Source: Nansenia antarctica
Taxonomy: Eukaryota > Chordata > Actinopteri > Argentiniformes > Microstomatidae
Length of the DNA: 64,000 nt
Assembly (NCBI GenBank): GCA_963989245.1
Contig: CAXDII010000380.1
Span: 281,501-345,500 of the forward strand
Reading direction: 5' to 3'
Positions within the stretch are counted from its first letter, which is position 1, and every line of letters starts with the position of its first letter. A model generated the notes under the pieces. It ran no database searches. It saw nothing but the letters and a program-made list of their open reading frames with translations, and was not told the DNA's origin. Made by a program: the position numbers and the translations under genes. This document shows positions 26,491-37,500 of this stretch, in pieces.

Positions 26491-28527
26491 TTACAGTGAG
26501 TCCAGTTCAGTCCTGGGCAGACTTGGGGGCGGGGGGGGGGGGAAGCCAGAGTCATTTAACAGCCTGGCGGCTGAGGGGTAGAAGCTGAGCCTGTGGCGGG
26601 CCTTAAGTGCCTTAGGCAGCCGCAACCTTCTTCCAGAGGGAAGCAGGGTGAGGAGGCCGTGGCCGGGGTGGAAGGGGTCAGCCATGATCTTCCTTGCCCT
26701 CCTCAGAGCCCTGGTGTCATGCAGGGAGTTGAGGGAGGGCAAGGGACAGCCGATCACCCTCTCTGCTGAACGTCGCACCCGCTGCAACTTGGCCTTGTCC
26801 TTGGTCGTTGCAGCAGGGAACCAGGTGATGATGGAGTGGGTGAGGATGGATTCTATGATGGCCGTGTAGAACTGGACCATCATGGACCTCGGCAGCCTGA
26901 GTTTCCTCAGCTGCCGGAGGAAGAACATCCTCTTCTGGGCCTTCTTTGTGAGGACCTCGGTGTTCTGCTCCCACTTTAGGTCCCGGGAGATGGTCATGCC
27001 TAGAAAGCGGCATGACTCCACGGAGGCCACCGGGGTACCTCCCAGCGTGATGGGAGGGGGCAGGGCTGCTTTCCTTCGGAAGTCCACCACCATCTCCACT
27101 GTTTTTAGAGCATTTAGCTCCAGATTGTTTAAACTGCACCATCTCTGCAGCCCCTCGATCTCACCCCTGTAGGCAGATTCGTCCCCCCCGGAGATGAGGC
27201 CCACCAGGGTGGTGTCGTCTGCAAACTTCAGGAGCTTGACCGAGGGGTGGCGGGAGACACAGCTGTTGGTGTAGAGGGAGAATAGTGCTGGAGACAGGAC
27301 GCAGCCCTGCGGGGAGCCCGTGCTGGTGGTCCTGGAGCTGGAAATGCTCTTCCCCAGCTTCACCCGCTGAGACCTGTCAGTCAGGAAGTCCGTGATCCAC
27401 CTGCAGGTGGAGACCGGCACCTGCAGCAGGGATAGCTGGTGCTCCAGGATGTGTGGGAGGATCGTGTTGAAGGCCGAGCTGAAGTCCACGAACAGGATCC
27501 TGGCGTAGTTGCCTGCAGTGTCTAGGTGTTCTAGTACGTAGTGCAGAGCCATGTTCACGGCGTCCTCCGTGGATCTATTGGCTCTGTACGCGAACTGCAG
27601 GGGGTCCAGCACAGGATCCGTGATGAGCTTCAGGTAGGCCAGGACAAGGCGCTCCAGGACCTTCATGACGACGGAGGTCAGAGCGACGGGTCTGTAGTCG
27701 TTGAGGCCTGTGACCTTGGCCTTCTTGGGGACGGGGATGATGGTTGATGCCTTGAAGCACGCTGGGACGTGACACAGCTCCAGCGAGGCGTTGAAGATGT
27801 TGGTGAACACCGGGGCCAGCTGGTCGGCGCAGTGCTTCAAGACAGAGGGAGAGACGGAATCCGGACCAGCTGCCTTCCGGGGATTCTGCCTCTTAAACAG
27901 TCTGTTTACCTCTCGCACTGTGACAGAGAGAGGGGGTGGGGAAAGGGGGGTGGGGGTGGGCGGGGCGGGTGAGGAGGGGGGAGGGAGGGGGGGGGGAGGG
28001 GGGAGGGTGGGGGTAGCAGGAGGGACATTGGCCCCCCTGGGGGACGGGGGTGGTGGTTGTAGCCGGGGGGTGTGGAGGGAGAGGGCGGGGGTGGGCGGGA
28101 ACCTCTCTTTCTCAAACCTACAATAGAACTCGTTCAGCTCGTTAGCGAGGGGGAGGTTGTCGGACATCAGCGGGGACCTGGGTTTGTAGTTGGTGATGGT
28201 CTTTAGGCCTTTCCAGACGGAGGCGGAATCCCCCTCAGAGAGCTGTTTCTGCAGCTTCTCCGAAAAGCGATGCTTCGCCTCCTTCACCGCTTTGGCGAAC
28301 CTGTACTTGGCCTGCTTGACCCGGTCCACGTCCCCACTGCGCCTAGCCACCTCCTTCTCTGACCTCAGACGCCTGAGTTGGGATGAAAACCAGGGCTTGT
28401 CGTTGTTGAAGGACTTCCTGGAGCGGAGGGGGACACACACCTCCTCGCCAAGGCTGATAAATGATGTAACAGTGTCTGTGTATACATCCAGATTGTTACC
28501 AGCCTCTGGCCCTGCCCACTCCACCAA
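26491..28527 (-). CDS. LINE reverse transcriptase ORF, N-terminally truncated
   Basis: A 678-codon frame encoding an RNA-dependent DNA polymerase that would copy LINE RNA at a nicked chromosomal target. Residues about 1-140 are the charged linker that normally follows the endonuclease domain (KPWFSSQLRRLR near 44-55). Residues about 154-200 are proline-rich low complexity. The polymerase core follows: NPRKAAGPD (215-223), PVPKK (265-269), motif A FVDFSSAF with Asp348, motif B SPQGCVLSP (405-413), and motif C FADD with Asp437 and Asp438. FLGMTISRDLKW (508-519) marks the thumb-side region. All three catalytic aspartates are present, with no stop or frameshift. The first codon is TTG, not ATG. 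Upstream, the frame runs off the LINE and meets a TGA in satellite at 28537-28539, so no genuine start exists. The endonuclease is absent. Probably not translated, although the frame is intact and therefore young. Confidence 0.88.
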   Translation of the reverse strand: MVEWAGPEAGNNLDVYTDTVTSFISLGEEVCVPLRSRKSFNNDKPWFSSQLRRLRSEKEVARRSGDVDRVKQAKYRFAKAVKEAKHRFSEKLQKQLSEGDSASVWKGLKTITNYKPRSPLMSDNLPLANELNEFYCRFEKERFPPTPALSLHTPRLQPPPPSPRGANVPPATPTLPPPPPLPPPSSPAPPTPTPLSPPPLSVTVREVNRLFKRQNPRKAAGPDSVSPSVLKHCADQLAPVFTNIFNASLELCHVPACFKASTIIPVPKKAKVTGLNDYRPVALTSVVMKVLERLVLAYLKLITDPVLDPLQFAYRANRSTEDAVNMALHYVLEHLDTAGNYARILFVDFSSAFNTILPHILEHQLSLLQVPVSTCRWITDFLTDRSQRVKLGKSISSSRTTSTGSPQGCVLSPALFSLYTNSCVSRHPSVKLLKFADDTTLVGLISGGDESAYRGEIEGLQRWCSLNNLELNALKTVEMVVDFRRKAALPPPITLGGTPVASVESCRFLGMTISRDLKWEQNTEVLTKKAQKRMFFLRQLRKLRLPRSMMVQFYTAIIESILTHSIITWFPAATTKDKAKLQRVRRSAERVIGCPLPSLNSLHDTRALRRARKIMADPFHPGHGLLTLLPSGRRLRLPKALKARHRLSFYPSAARLLNDSGFPPPPPPSLPRTELDSL

Positions 28528-28531
28528 GTCC

Positions 28532-29163
28532 TGATGTCACTACTACTGTGATGTCACTCTCCTACTGTCTACTGTGATGTCACTCTCCTTCTGTCTGCTG
28601 CCACTGTGATGTCACTACTACTGTGATGTCATTACTACTGTGATGTCACTCTCCTTCTGTCTACTGTGATGTCATTACTACTGTGATGTCACTCTCCTTA
28701 TGTCTACTGTGATGTCACTCTCCTTCTGTCTACTATGATGTCACTACTACTGTGATGTCACTCTCCTACTGTCTACTGTGATGTCACTCTCCTTCTGTCT
28801 GCTGCCACTGTGATGTCACTACTACTGTGATGTCATTACTACTGTGATGTCACTCTCCTTCTGTCTACTGTGATGTCACTCTCCTTCTGTCTACTGTGAT
28901 GTCACTCTCCTTCTGTCTACTGTGATGTCACTCTCCTTCTGTCTACTGTGATGTCACTACTACTGTGATGTCACTCTCCTTCTGTCTACTGTGATGTCAC
29001 TCTCCTACTGTCTACTGTGATGTCACTCTCCTTCTGTCTGCTGCCACTGTGATGTCACTACTACTAGGATGTCATTACTACTGTGATGTCACTCTCCTTC
29101 TGTCTACTGTGATGTCATTACTACTGTGATGTCACTCTCCTACTGTCTACTGTGATGTCATTA
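28532..29163 (-). repeat. Inverted satellite block (minus orientation)
   Basis: The same 17/26/32-bp monomers, but reading as the reverse complement (TGATGTCACTCTCC, CTGCCACTGTGATG). It is the only long reversed stretch in the window. A CTCCTTATGTCTAC variant near 28694-28707 is the complement of GACATAAGGAG. That variant is frequent only downstream of 33 kb, apart from one copy near 6465. The right junction, near 29161-29165, reads GATGTCATTAGTGACAG and shares two or three bases between orientations. Just past it, the first forward monomer has lost ATCAC. Confidence 0.93.
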
Positions 29164-31161
29164 GTGACAGTAGTAGTGACATCACAGTAGACAGAAGGAG
29201 AGTGACATCACAGTAGTAGTGACATCACAGTAGACAGTAGGAGAGTGACATCACAGTAGTAGTGACATCATAGTAGACAGAAGGAGAGTGACATCACAGT
29301 AGACAGTAGGAGAGTGACATCACAGTAGTAGTGACATCATAGTAGACAGAAGGAGAGTGACATCACAGTAGACAGTAGGAGAGTGACATCACAGTAGTAG
29401 TGACATCACAGTAGACAGAAGGAGAGTGACATCACAGTAGACAGAAGGAGAGTGACATCATAGTAGTAGTGACATCACAGTAGACAGAAGGAGAGTGACA
29501 TCACAGTAGTAATGACATCACAGTAGTAGTGACATCACAGTGGCAGCAGACAGAAGGAGAGTGACATCACAGTAGACAGTAGGAGAGTGACATCACAGTA
29601 GTAGTGACATCATAGTAGACAGAAGGAGAGTGACATCATAGTAGACAGAAGAAGAGTGACATCACAGTAGACAGAAGGAGAGTGACATCACAGTAGTAAT
29701 GACATCACAGTAGTAGTGACATCACAGTGGCAGCAGACAGAAGGAGAGTGACATCACAGTAGACAGTAGGAGAGTGACATCACAGTAGTAGTGACATCAC
29801 AGTAGACAGAAGGAGAGTGACATCACAGTAGTAGTGACATCACAGTAGACAGAAGGAGAGTGACATCACAGTAGACAGAAGGAGAGTGACATCACAGTAG
29901 TAATGACATCACAGTAGTAGTGACATCACAGTGGCAGCAGACAGAAGGAGAGTGACATCACAGTAGACAGTAGGAGAGTGACATCACAGTAGTAGTGACA
30001 TCACAGTAGACAGAAGGAGAGTGACATCACAGTAGACAGAAGGAGAGTGACATCATAGTAGTAGTGACATCACAGTAGACAGTAGGAGAGTGACATCACA
30101 GTAGTAATGACATCACAGTTGACAGTAGGAGAGTGACATCACAGTAGTAGTGACATCATAGTAGACAGAAGGAGAGTGACATCACAGTAGACAGAAGGAG
30201 AGTGACATCACAGTAGACAGAAGGAGAGTGACATCACAGTAGTAATGACATCACAGTAGTAGTGACATCACAGTGGCAGCAGACAGAAGGAGAGTGACAT
30301 CACAGTAGACAGTAGGAGAGTGACATCACAGTAGTAGTGACATCATAGTAGACAGAAGGAGAGTGACATCACAGTAGACAGTAGGAGAGTGACATCACAG
30401 TAGTAGTGACATCACAGTAGACAGAAGGAGAGTGACATCACAGTAGACAGAAGGAGAGTGACATCATAGTAGTAGTGACATCACAGTAGACAGAAGGAGA
30501 GTGACATCACAGTAGTAATGACATCACAGTAGTAGTGACATCACAGTGGCAGCAGACAGAAGGAGAGTGACATCACAGTAGACAGTAGGAGAGTGACATC
30601 ACAGTAGTAGTGACATCATAGTAGACAGAAGGAGAGTGACATCATAGTAGACAGAAGAAGAGTGACATCACAGTAGACAGAAGGAGAGTGACATCACAGT
30701 AGTAATGACATCACAGTAGTAGTGACATCACAGTGGCAGCAGACAGAAGGAGAGTGACATCACAGTAGACAGTAGGAGAGTGACATCACAGTAGTAGTGA
30801 CATCATAGTAGACAGAAGGAGAGTGACATCACAGTAGACAGTAGGAGAGTGACATCACAGTAGTAGTGACATCACCGTAGACAGAAGGAGAGTGACATCA
30901 CAGTAGACAGAAGGAGAGTGACATCATAGTAGTAGTGACATCACAGTAGACAGAAGGAGAGTGACATCACAGTAGTAATGACATCACAGTAGTAGTGACA
31001 TCACAGTGGCAGCAGACAGAAGGAGAGTGACATCACAGTAGACAGTAGGAGAGTGACATCACAGTAGTAGTGACATCATAGTAGACAGAAGGAGAGTGAC
31101 ATCATAGTAGACAGAAGAAGAGTGACATCACAGTAGACAGAAGGAGAGTGACATCACAGTA
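29164..31161 (+). repeat. Satellite array, block 3
   Basis: Plus-oriented array between the inverted segment and the first 367-bp insert. The rare CAGAAGAAGAG variant at 29645 matches 25851 (offset 3794) in the same monomer order. The sequence left of the inversion is therefore repeated on its right, as expected for a rearrangement involving duplicated satellite. CATCACCGTAG near 30872 is another local variant. The block ends in ACAGTA (31156-31161), the left flank of the insert. Confidence 0.95.
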
Positions 31162-31528
31162 CATTTACATTTACATTTTTGGCATTTAGCAGACGACTTA
31201 TTCCAAAGCGACTTACAATCAATACATTTGAATACTAAGCATGTGAATCAGCAGTCCACTATTCGTTGCAGGAAGAGTACTCTAGCTCGGGCCCGGGGCC
31301 ACTGATAGAAGGAAAAACTTTCTCCCTATTATCGCCTTCTACTAAAACTTTTTTTTTTTTTATTATAATTTTTTTACTGGAGAAACTGAGAAACAGTACA
31401 AGGGGGGCAGTATAAGTTCTTAGGGACACAGTAGAGGGGAAAGCGGGTGTCTTTAGGAGACGTAGTGGTGAGGGTCAGAAGATGTCTCAGGAGGAGCAGT
31501 TAAGATGTAACCTGAAGAGATGGGTCTT
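31162..31528. mobile_element. 367-bp insert, copy 1 (teleost interspersed-repeat fragment)
   Basis: Unique non-satellite sequence starting CATTTACATTTACATTTTT, followed by GGCATTTAGCAGACG and CCAAAGCGACTTACAA, and ending GAAGAGATGGGTCTT. A run of 13 T lies about midway. It is bounded by ACAGTA on both sides (31156-31161 and 31529-31534), a possible 6-bp target duplication. It has no terminal inverted repeats, no tRNA-like promoter boxes that I recognise and no open frame. From memory, the opening motif is an abundant repeat of fish genomes, but I cannot assign the family. The abrupt ends suggest an internal or truncated piece of a longer element. Confidence 0.78.
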
Positions 31529-34500
31529 ACAGTAGTAATGACATCACAGTAGTAGTGACATCACAGTGGCAGCAGACAGAAGGAGAGTGACATCACAGTA
31601 GACAGTAGGAGAGTGACATCACAGTAGTAGTGACATCACAGTAGACAGAAGGAGAGTGACATCACAGTAGTAGTGACATCACAGTAGACAGAAGGAGAGT
31701 GACATCACAGTAGACAGTAGGAGAGTGACATCACAGTAGTAGTGACATCACAGTAGACAGTAGGAGAGTGACATCACAGTAGTAGTGACATCATAGTAGA
31801 CAGAAGGAGAGTGACATCACAGTAGACAGAAGGAGAGTGACATCACAGTAGTAATGACATCACAGTAGTAGCGACATCACAGTGGCAGCAGACAGAAGGA
31901 GAGTGACATCACAGTAGACAGTAGGAGAGTGACATCACAGTAGTAGTGACATCATAGTAGACAGAAGGAGAGTGACATCACAGTAGACAGTAGGAGAGTG
32001 ACATCACAGTAGTAGTGACATGACAGTAGACAGAAGGAGAGTGACATCACAGTAGTAGTGACATCACAGTAGACAGTAGGAGAGTGACATCACAGTAGTA
32101 GTGACATCATAGTAGACAGAAGGAGAGTGACATCACAGTAGACAGTAGGAGAGTGACATCACAGTAGTAGTGATATCATAGTAGACAGAAGGAGAGTGAC
32201 ATCACAGTAGACAGAAGGAGAGTGACATCACAGTAGACAGAAGGAGAGTGACATCACAGTAGACAGTAGGAGAGTGACATCACAGTAGTAGTGACATCAC
32301 AGTAGACAGTAGGAGAGTGACATCACAGTAGACAGTAGGAGAGTGACATCACAGTAGTAATGACATCACAGTAGACAGTAGGAGAGTGACATCACAGTAG
32401 TAATGACATCACAGTAGACAGAAGGAGAGTGACATCACAGTAGTAATGACATCACAGTAGTAGTGACATCACAGTGGCAGCGGACAGAAGGAGAGTGACA
32501 TCACAGTAGACAGTAGGAGAGTGACATCACAGTAGACAGAAGGAGAGTGACATCACAGTAGACAGAAGGAGAGTGACATCACAGTAGACAGAAGGAGAGT
32601 GACATCACAGTAGTAATGACATCACAGTAGTAGTGACATCACAGTGGCAGCGGACAGAAGGAGAGTGACATCACAGTAGACAGTAGGAGAGTGACATCAC
32701 AGTAGACAGAAGGAGAGTGACATCACAGTAGACAGAAGGAGAGTGACATCACAGTAGACAGTAGGAGAGTGACATCACAGTAGTAATGACATCACTGTAG
32801 ACAGTAGGAGAGTGACATCACAGTAGTAATGACATCACAGTAGACAGAAGGAGAGTGACATCACAGTAGTAATGACATCACAGTAGTAGTGACATCACAG
32901 TAGACAGTAGGAGAGTGACATCACAGTAGACAGTAGGAGAGTGACATCACAGTAGTAATGACATCACAGTAGACAGTAGGAGAGTGACATCACAGTAGTA
33001 ATGACATCACAGTAGACAGAAGGAGAGTGACATCACAGTAGTAGTGACATCACAGTGGCAGCAGACAGAAGGAGAGTGACATCACAGTAGACAGTAGGAG
33101 AGTGACATCACAGTAGACAGAAGGAGAGTGACATCACAGTAGTAGTGACATCACAGTAGACAGAAGGAGAGTGACATCACAGTAGACAGAAGGAGAGTGA
33201 CATCACAGTAGACAGAAGGAGAGTGACATCACAGTAGACAGAAGGAGAGTGACATCACAGTAGTAATGACATCACAGTAGTAGTGACATCACAGTGGCAG
33301 CAGACAGAAGGAGAGTGACATCACAGTAGACAGTAGGAGAGTGACATCACAGTAGTAGTGACATCATAGTAGACAGAAGGAGAGTGACATCACAGTAGAC
33401 ATAAGGAGAGTGACATCACAGTAGTAATGACATCACAGTAGTAGTGACATCACAGTAGACAGTAGGAGAGTGACATCACAGTAGTAATGACATCACAGTA
33501 GACAGAAGGAGAGTGACATCACAGTAGCAGCAGACAGAAGGAGAATGACATCACAGTAGACAGAAGGAGAGTGACATCACAGTAGTAATGACAACACAGT
33601 AGTAGTGACATCACAGTGGCAGCAGACAGAAGGAGAGTGACATCACAGTAGACAGTAGGAGAGTTACATCACAGTAGTAGTAGACAGAAGGAGAGTGACA
33701 TCACAGTAGACAGAAGGAGAGTGACATCACAGTAGACAGAAGGAGAGTGACATCACAGTAGACAGTAGGAGAGTGACATCACAGTAGTAGTGACATCACA
33801 GTAGACAGAAGGAGAGTGACATCACAGTAGACAGAAGGAGAGTGACATCACAGTAGACAGAAGGAGAGTGACATCACAGTAGACAGTAGGCGAGTGAAAT
33901 CACAGTAGTAATGACATCACAGTAGACAGTAGGAGAGTGACATCACAGTAGTAATGACATCACAGTAGACAGAAGGAGAGTGACATCACAGTAGTAATGA
34001 CATCACAGTAGTAGTGACATCACAGTGGCATCAGACAGAAGGAGAGTGACATCACAGTAGACAGTAGGTGAGTGACATCACAGTAGACAGAAGGAGAGTG
34101 ACATCACAGTAGTAGTGACATCATAGTAGACAGAAGGAGAGTGACATCACAGTAGACAGAAGGAGAGTGTCATCACAGTAGACAGAAGGAGAGTGACATC
34201 ACAGTAGACAGAAGGAGAGTGACATCACAGTAGTAATGACATCACAGTAGTAGTGACATCACAGTGGCAGCAGACAGAAGGAGAGTGACATCACAGTAGA
34301 CAGTAGGAGAGTGACATCACAGTAGTAGTGACATCATAGTAGACAGAAGGAGAGTGACATCACAGTAGACAGAAGGAGAGTGACATCATATTAGTAGTGA
34401 CATCACAGTAGACAGAAGGAGAGTGACATCACAGTAGTAATGACATCACAGTAGTAGTGACATCACAGCGGCAGCAGACAGAAGGAGAGTGACATCACAG

Positions 34501-37500
34501 TAGACAGTAGGAGAGTGACATCAGAGTAGTAGTGACATCATAGTAGACAGAAGGAGAGTGACATCACAGTAGACAGTAGGAGAGTGACATCACAGTAGTA
34601 GTGACATCACAGTAGACAGAAGGAGAGTGACATCACAGTAGACAGAAGGAGAGTGACATCATAGTAGTAGTGACATCACAGTAGACAGTAGGAGAGTGAC
34701 ATCACAGTAATAATGACATCACAGTTGACAGTAGGAGAGTGACATCACAGTAGTAGTGACATCATAGTAGACAGAAGGAGAGTGACATCACAGTAGACAG
34801 AAGGAGAGTGACATCACAGTAGTAATGACATCACAGTAGTAGTGACATCACAGTGGCAGCAGACAGAAGGAGAGTGACATCACAGTAGACAGTAGGAGAG
34901 TGACATCACAGTAGTAGTGACATCATAGTAGACAGAAGGAGAGTGACATCACAGTAGACAGTAGGAGAGTGACATCACAGTAGTAGTGACATCACAGTAG
35001 ACAGAAGGAGAGTGACATCACAGTAGACAGAAGGAGAGTGACATCATAGTAGTAGTGACATCACAGTAGACAGAAGGAGAGTGACATCACAGTAGTAATG
35101 ACATCACAGTAGTAGTGACATCACAGTGGCAGCAGACAGAAGGAGAGTGACATCACAGTAGACAGTAGGAGAGTGACATCACAGTAGTAGTGACATCATA
35201 GTAGACAGAAGGAGAGTGACATCACAGTAGACATAAGGAGAGTGACATCACAGTAGTAATGACATCACAGTAGTAGTGACATCACAGTAGACAGTAGGAG
35301 AGTGACATCACAGTAGTAATGACATCACAGTAGACAGAAGGAGAGTGACATCACAGTAGCAGCAGACAGAAGGAGAATGACATCACAGTAGACAGAAGGA
35401 GTGTGACATCACAGTAGTAATGACAACACAGTAGTAGTGACATCACAGTGGCAGCAGACAGAAGGAGAGTGACATCACAGTAGACAGTAGGAGAGTTACA
35501 TCACAGTAGTAGTGATATTATAGTAGACAGAAGGAGAGTGACATCACAGTAGACAGAAGGAGAGTGACATCACAGTAGACAGAAGGAGAGTGACATCACA
35601 GTAGACAGTAGGAGAGTGACATCACAGTAGTAGTGACATCACAGTAGACAGAAGGAGAGTGACATCACAGTAGACAGAAGGAGAGTGACATCACAGTAGA
35701 CAGAAGGAGAGTGACATCACAGTAGACAGTAGGCGAGTGAAATCACAGTAGTAATGACATCACAGTAGACAGTAGGAGAGTGACATCACAGTAGTAATGA
35801 CATCACAGTAGACAGAAGGAGAGTGACATCACAGTAGTAATGACATCACAGTAGTAGTGACATCACAGTGGCAGCAGACAGAAGGAGAGTGACATCACAG
35901 TAGACAGTAGGTGAGTGACATCACAGTAGACAGAAGGAGAGTGACATCACAGTAGTAGTGACATCATAGTAGACAGAAGGAGAGTGACATCACAGTAGAC
36001 AGAAGGAGAGTGTCATCACAGTAGACAGAAGGAGAGTGACATCACAGTAGACAGAAGGAGAGTGACATCACAGTAGACAGTAGGAGAGTGACATCACAGT
36101 AGTAGTGACATCATAGTAGACAGAAGGAGAGTGACATCACAGTAGACAGTAGGAGAGTGACAACACAGTAGTAGTGACATCACAGTAGACAGAAGGAGAG
36201 TGACATCACAGTAGACAGAAGGAGAGTGACATCATATTAGTAGTGACATCACAGTAGACAGAAGGAGATTGACATCACAGTAGTAATGACATCACAGTAG
36301 TAGTGACATCACAGCGGCAGCAGACAGAAGGAGAGTGACATCACAGTAGACAGTAGGAGAGTGACATCAGAGTAGTAGTGACATCATAGTAGACAGAAGG
36401 AGAGTGACATCACAGTAGACAGTAGGAGAGTGACATCACAGTAGTAGTGACATCACAGTAGACAGAAGGAGAGTGACATCACAGTAGACAGAAGGAGAGT
36501 GACATCATAGTAGTAGTGACATCACAGTAGACAGTAGGAGAGTGACATCACAGTAGTAATGACATCACAGTTGACAGTAGGAGAGTGACATCACAGTAGT
36601 AGTGACATCATAGTAGACAGAAGGAGAGTGACATCACAGTAGACAGTAGGAGAGTGACATCACAGTAGTAGTGACATCATAGTAGACAGAAGGAGAGTGA
36701 CATCACAGTAGACAGTAGGAGAGTGACAACACAGTAGTAGTGACATCACAGTAGACAGAAGGAGAGTGACATCACAGTAGACAGAAGGAGAGTGACATCA
36801 TATTAGTAGTGACATCACAGTAGACAGAAGGAGAGTGACATCACAGTAGTAATGACATCACAGTAGTAGTGACATCACAGCGGCAGCAGACAGAAGGAGA
36901 GTGACATCACAGTAGACAGTAGGAGAGTGACATCAGAGTAGTAGTGACATCATAGTAGACAGAAGGAGAGTGACATCACAGTAGACAGTAGGAGAGTGAC
37001 ATCACAGTAGTAGTGACATCACAGTAGACAGAAGGAGAGTGACATCACAGTAGACAGAAGGAGAGTGACATCATAGTAGTAGTGACATCACAGTAGACAG
37101 TAGGAGAGTGACATCACAGTAGTAATGACATCACAGTTGACAGTAGGAGAGTGACATCACAGTAGTAGTGACATCATAGTAGACAGAAGGAGAGTGACAT
37201 CACAGTAGACAGAAGGAGAGTGACATCACAGTAGACAGAAGGAGAGTGACATCACAGTAGTAATGACATCACAGTAGTAGTGACATCACAGTGGCAGCAG
37301 ACAGAAGGAGAGTGACATCACAGTAGACAGTAGGAGAGTGACATCACAGTAGTAGTGACATCATAGTAGACAGAAGGAGAGTGACATCACAGTAGACAGT
37401 AGGAGAGTGACATCACAGTAGTAGTGACATCACAGTAGACAGAAGGAGAGTGACATCACAGTAGACAGAAGGAGAGTGACATCATAGTAGTAGTGACATC

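Larger units (their letters stand above)
26284..28531 (-). mobile_element. 5'-truncated LINE (jockey/CR1-L2-Rex1 type non-LTR retrotransposon)
   Basis: A minus-strand element whose 3' end lies at the low coordinate. That end is a short tandem tail of about six CTCAAT units (read as ATTGAG on the plus strand, 26282-26317), preceded on the element's strand by AATAAACG. Short-repeat tails instead of poly(A) are typical of CR1/L2-like LINEs. A 3' UTR of about 200 bp precedes the tail, and the reverse transcriptase frame fills most of the rest. The upstream endonuclease domain and any ORF1 are missing, so it is truncated at 28531, the usual result of incomplete target-primed reverse transcription. 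Flanking TGAT (26280-26283 and 28532-28535) may be a 4-bp target duplication, but overlap with the tail repeat makes this uncertain. It sits inside reversed satellite. Confidence 0.9.

Noticed and set aside
26207..26588. Short open frames on both strands around the LINE tail
   Set aside because: Their Ile-Glu and Leu-Asn repeats are translations of the ATTGAG tail, and the rest is LINE 3' UTR or the antisense of the reverse transcriptase.
28525..28527. Start codon for the reverse transcriptase
   Set aside because: The codon is TTG inside a LINE domain that normally continues upstream. The frame simply opens at the truncation and closes at a TGA in satellite.
26648..28534. Overlapping frames on the plus strand and in other frames within the LINE
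   Set aside because: They are shadows of the GC-rich reverse transcriptase frame; the Gly- and Pro-rich ones read the C/G tracts of the low-complexity region.
31162..31528. tRNA-derived SINE
   Set aside because: I could not recognise A and B promoter boxes or a tRNA-like head, and the T run is internal rather than a tail at either border.
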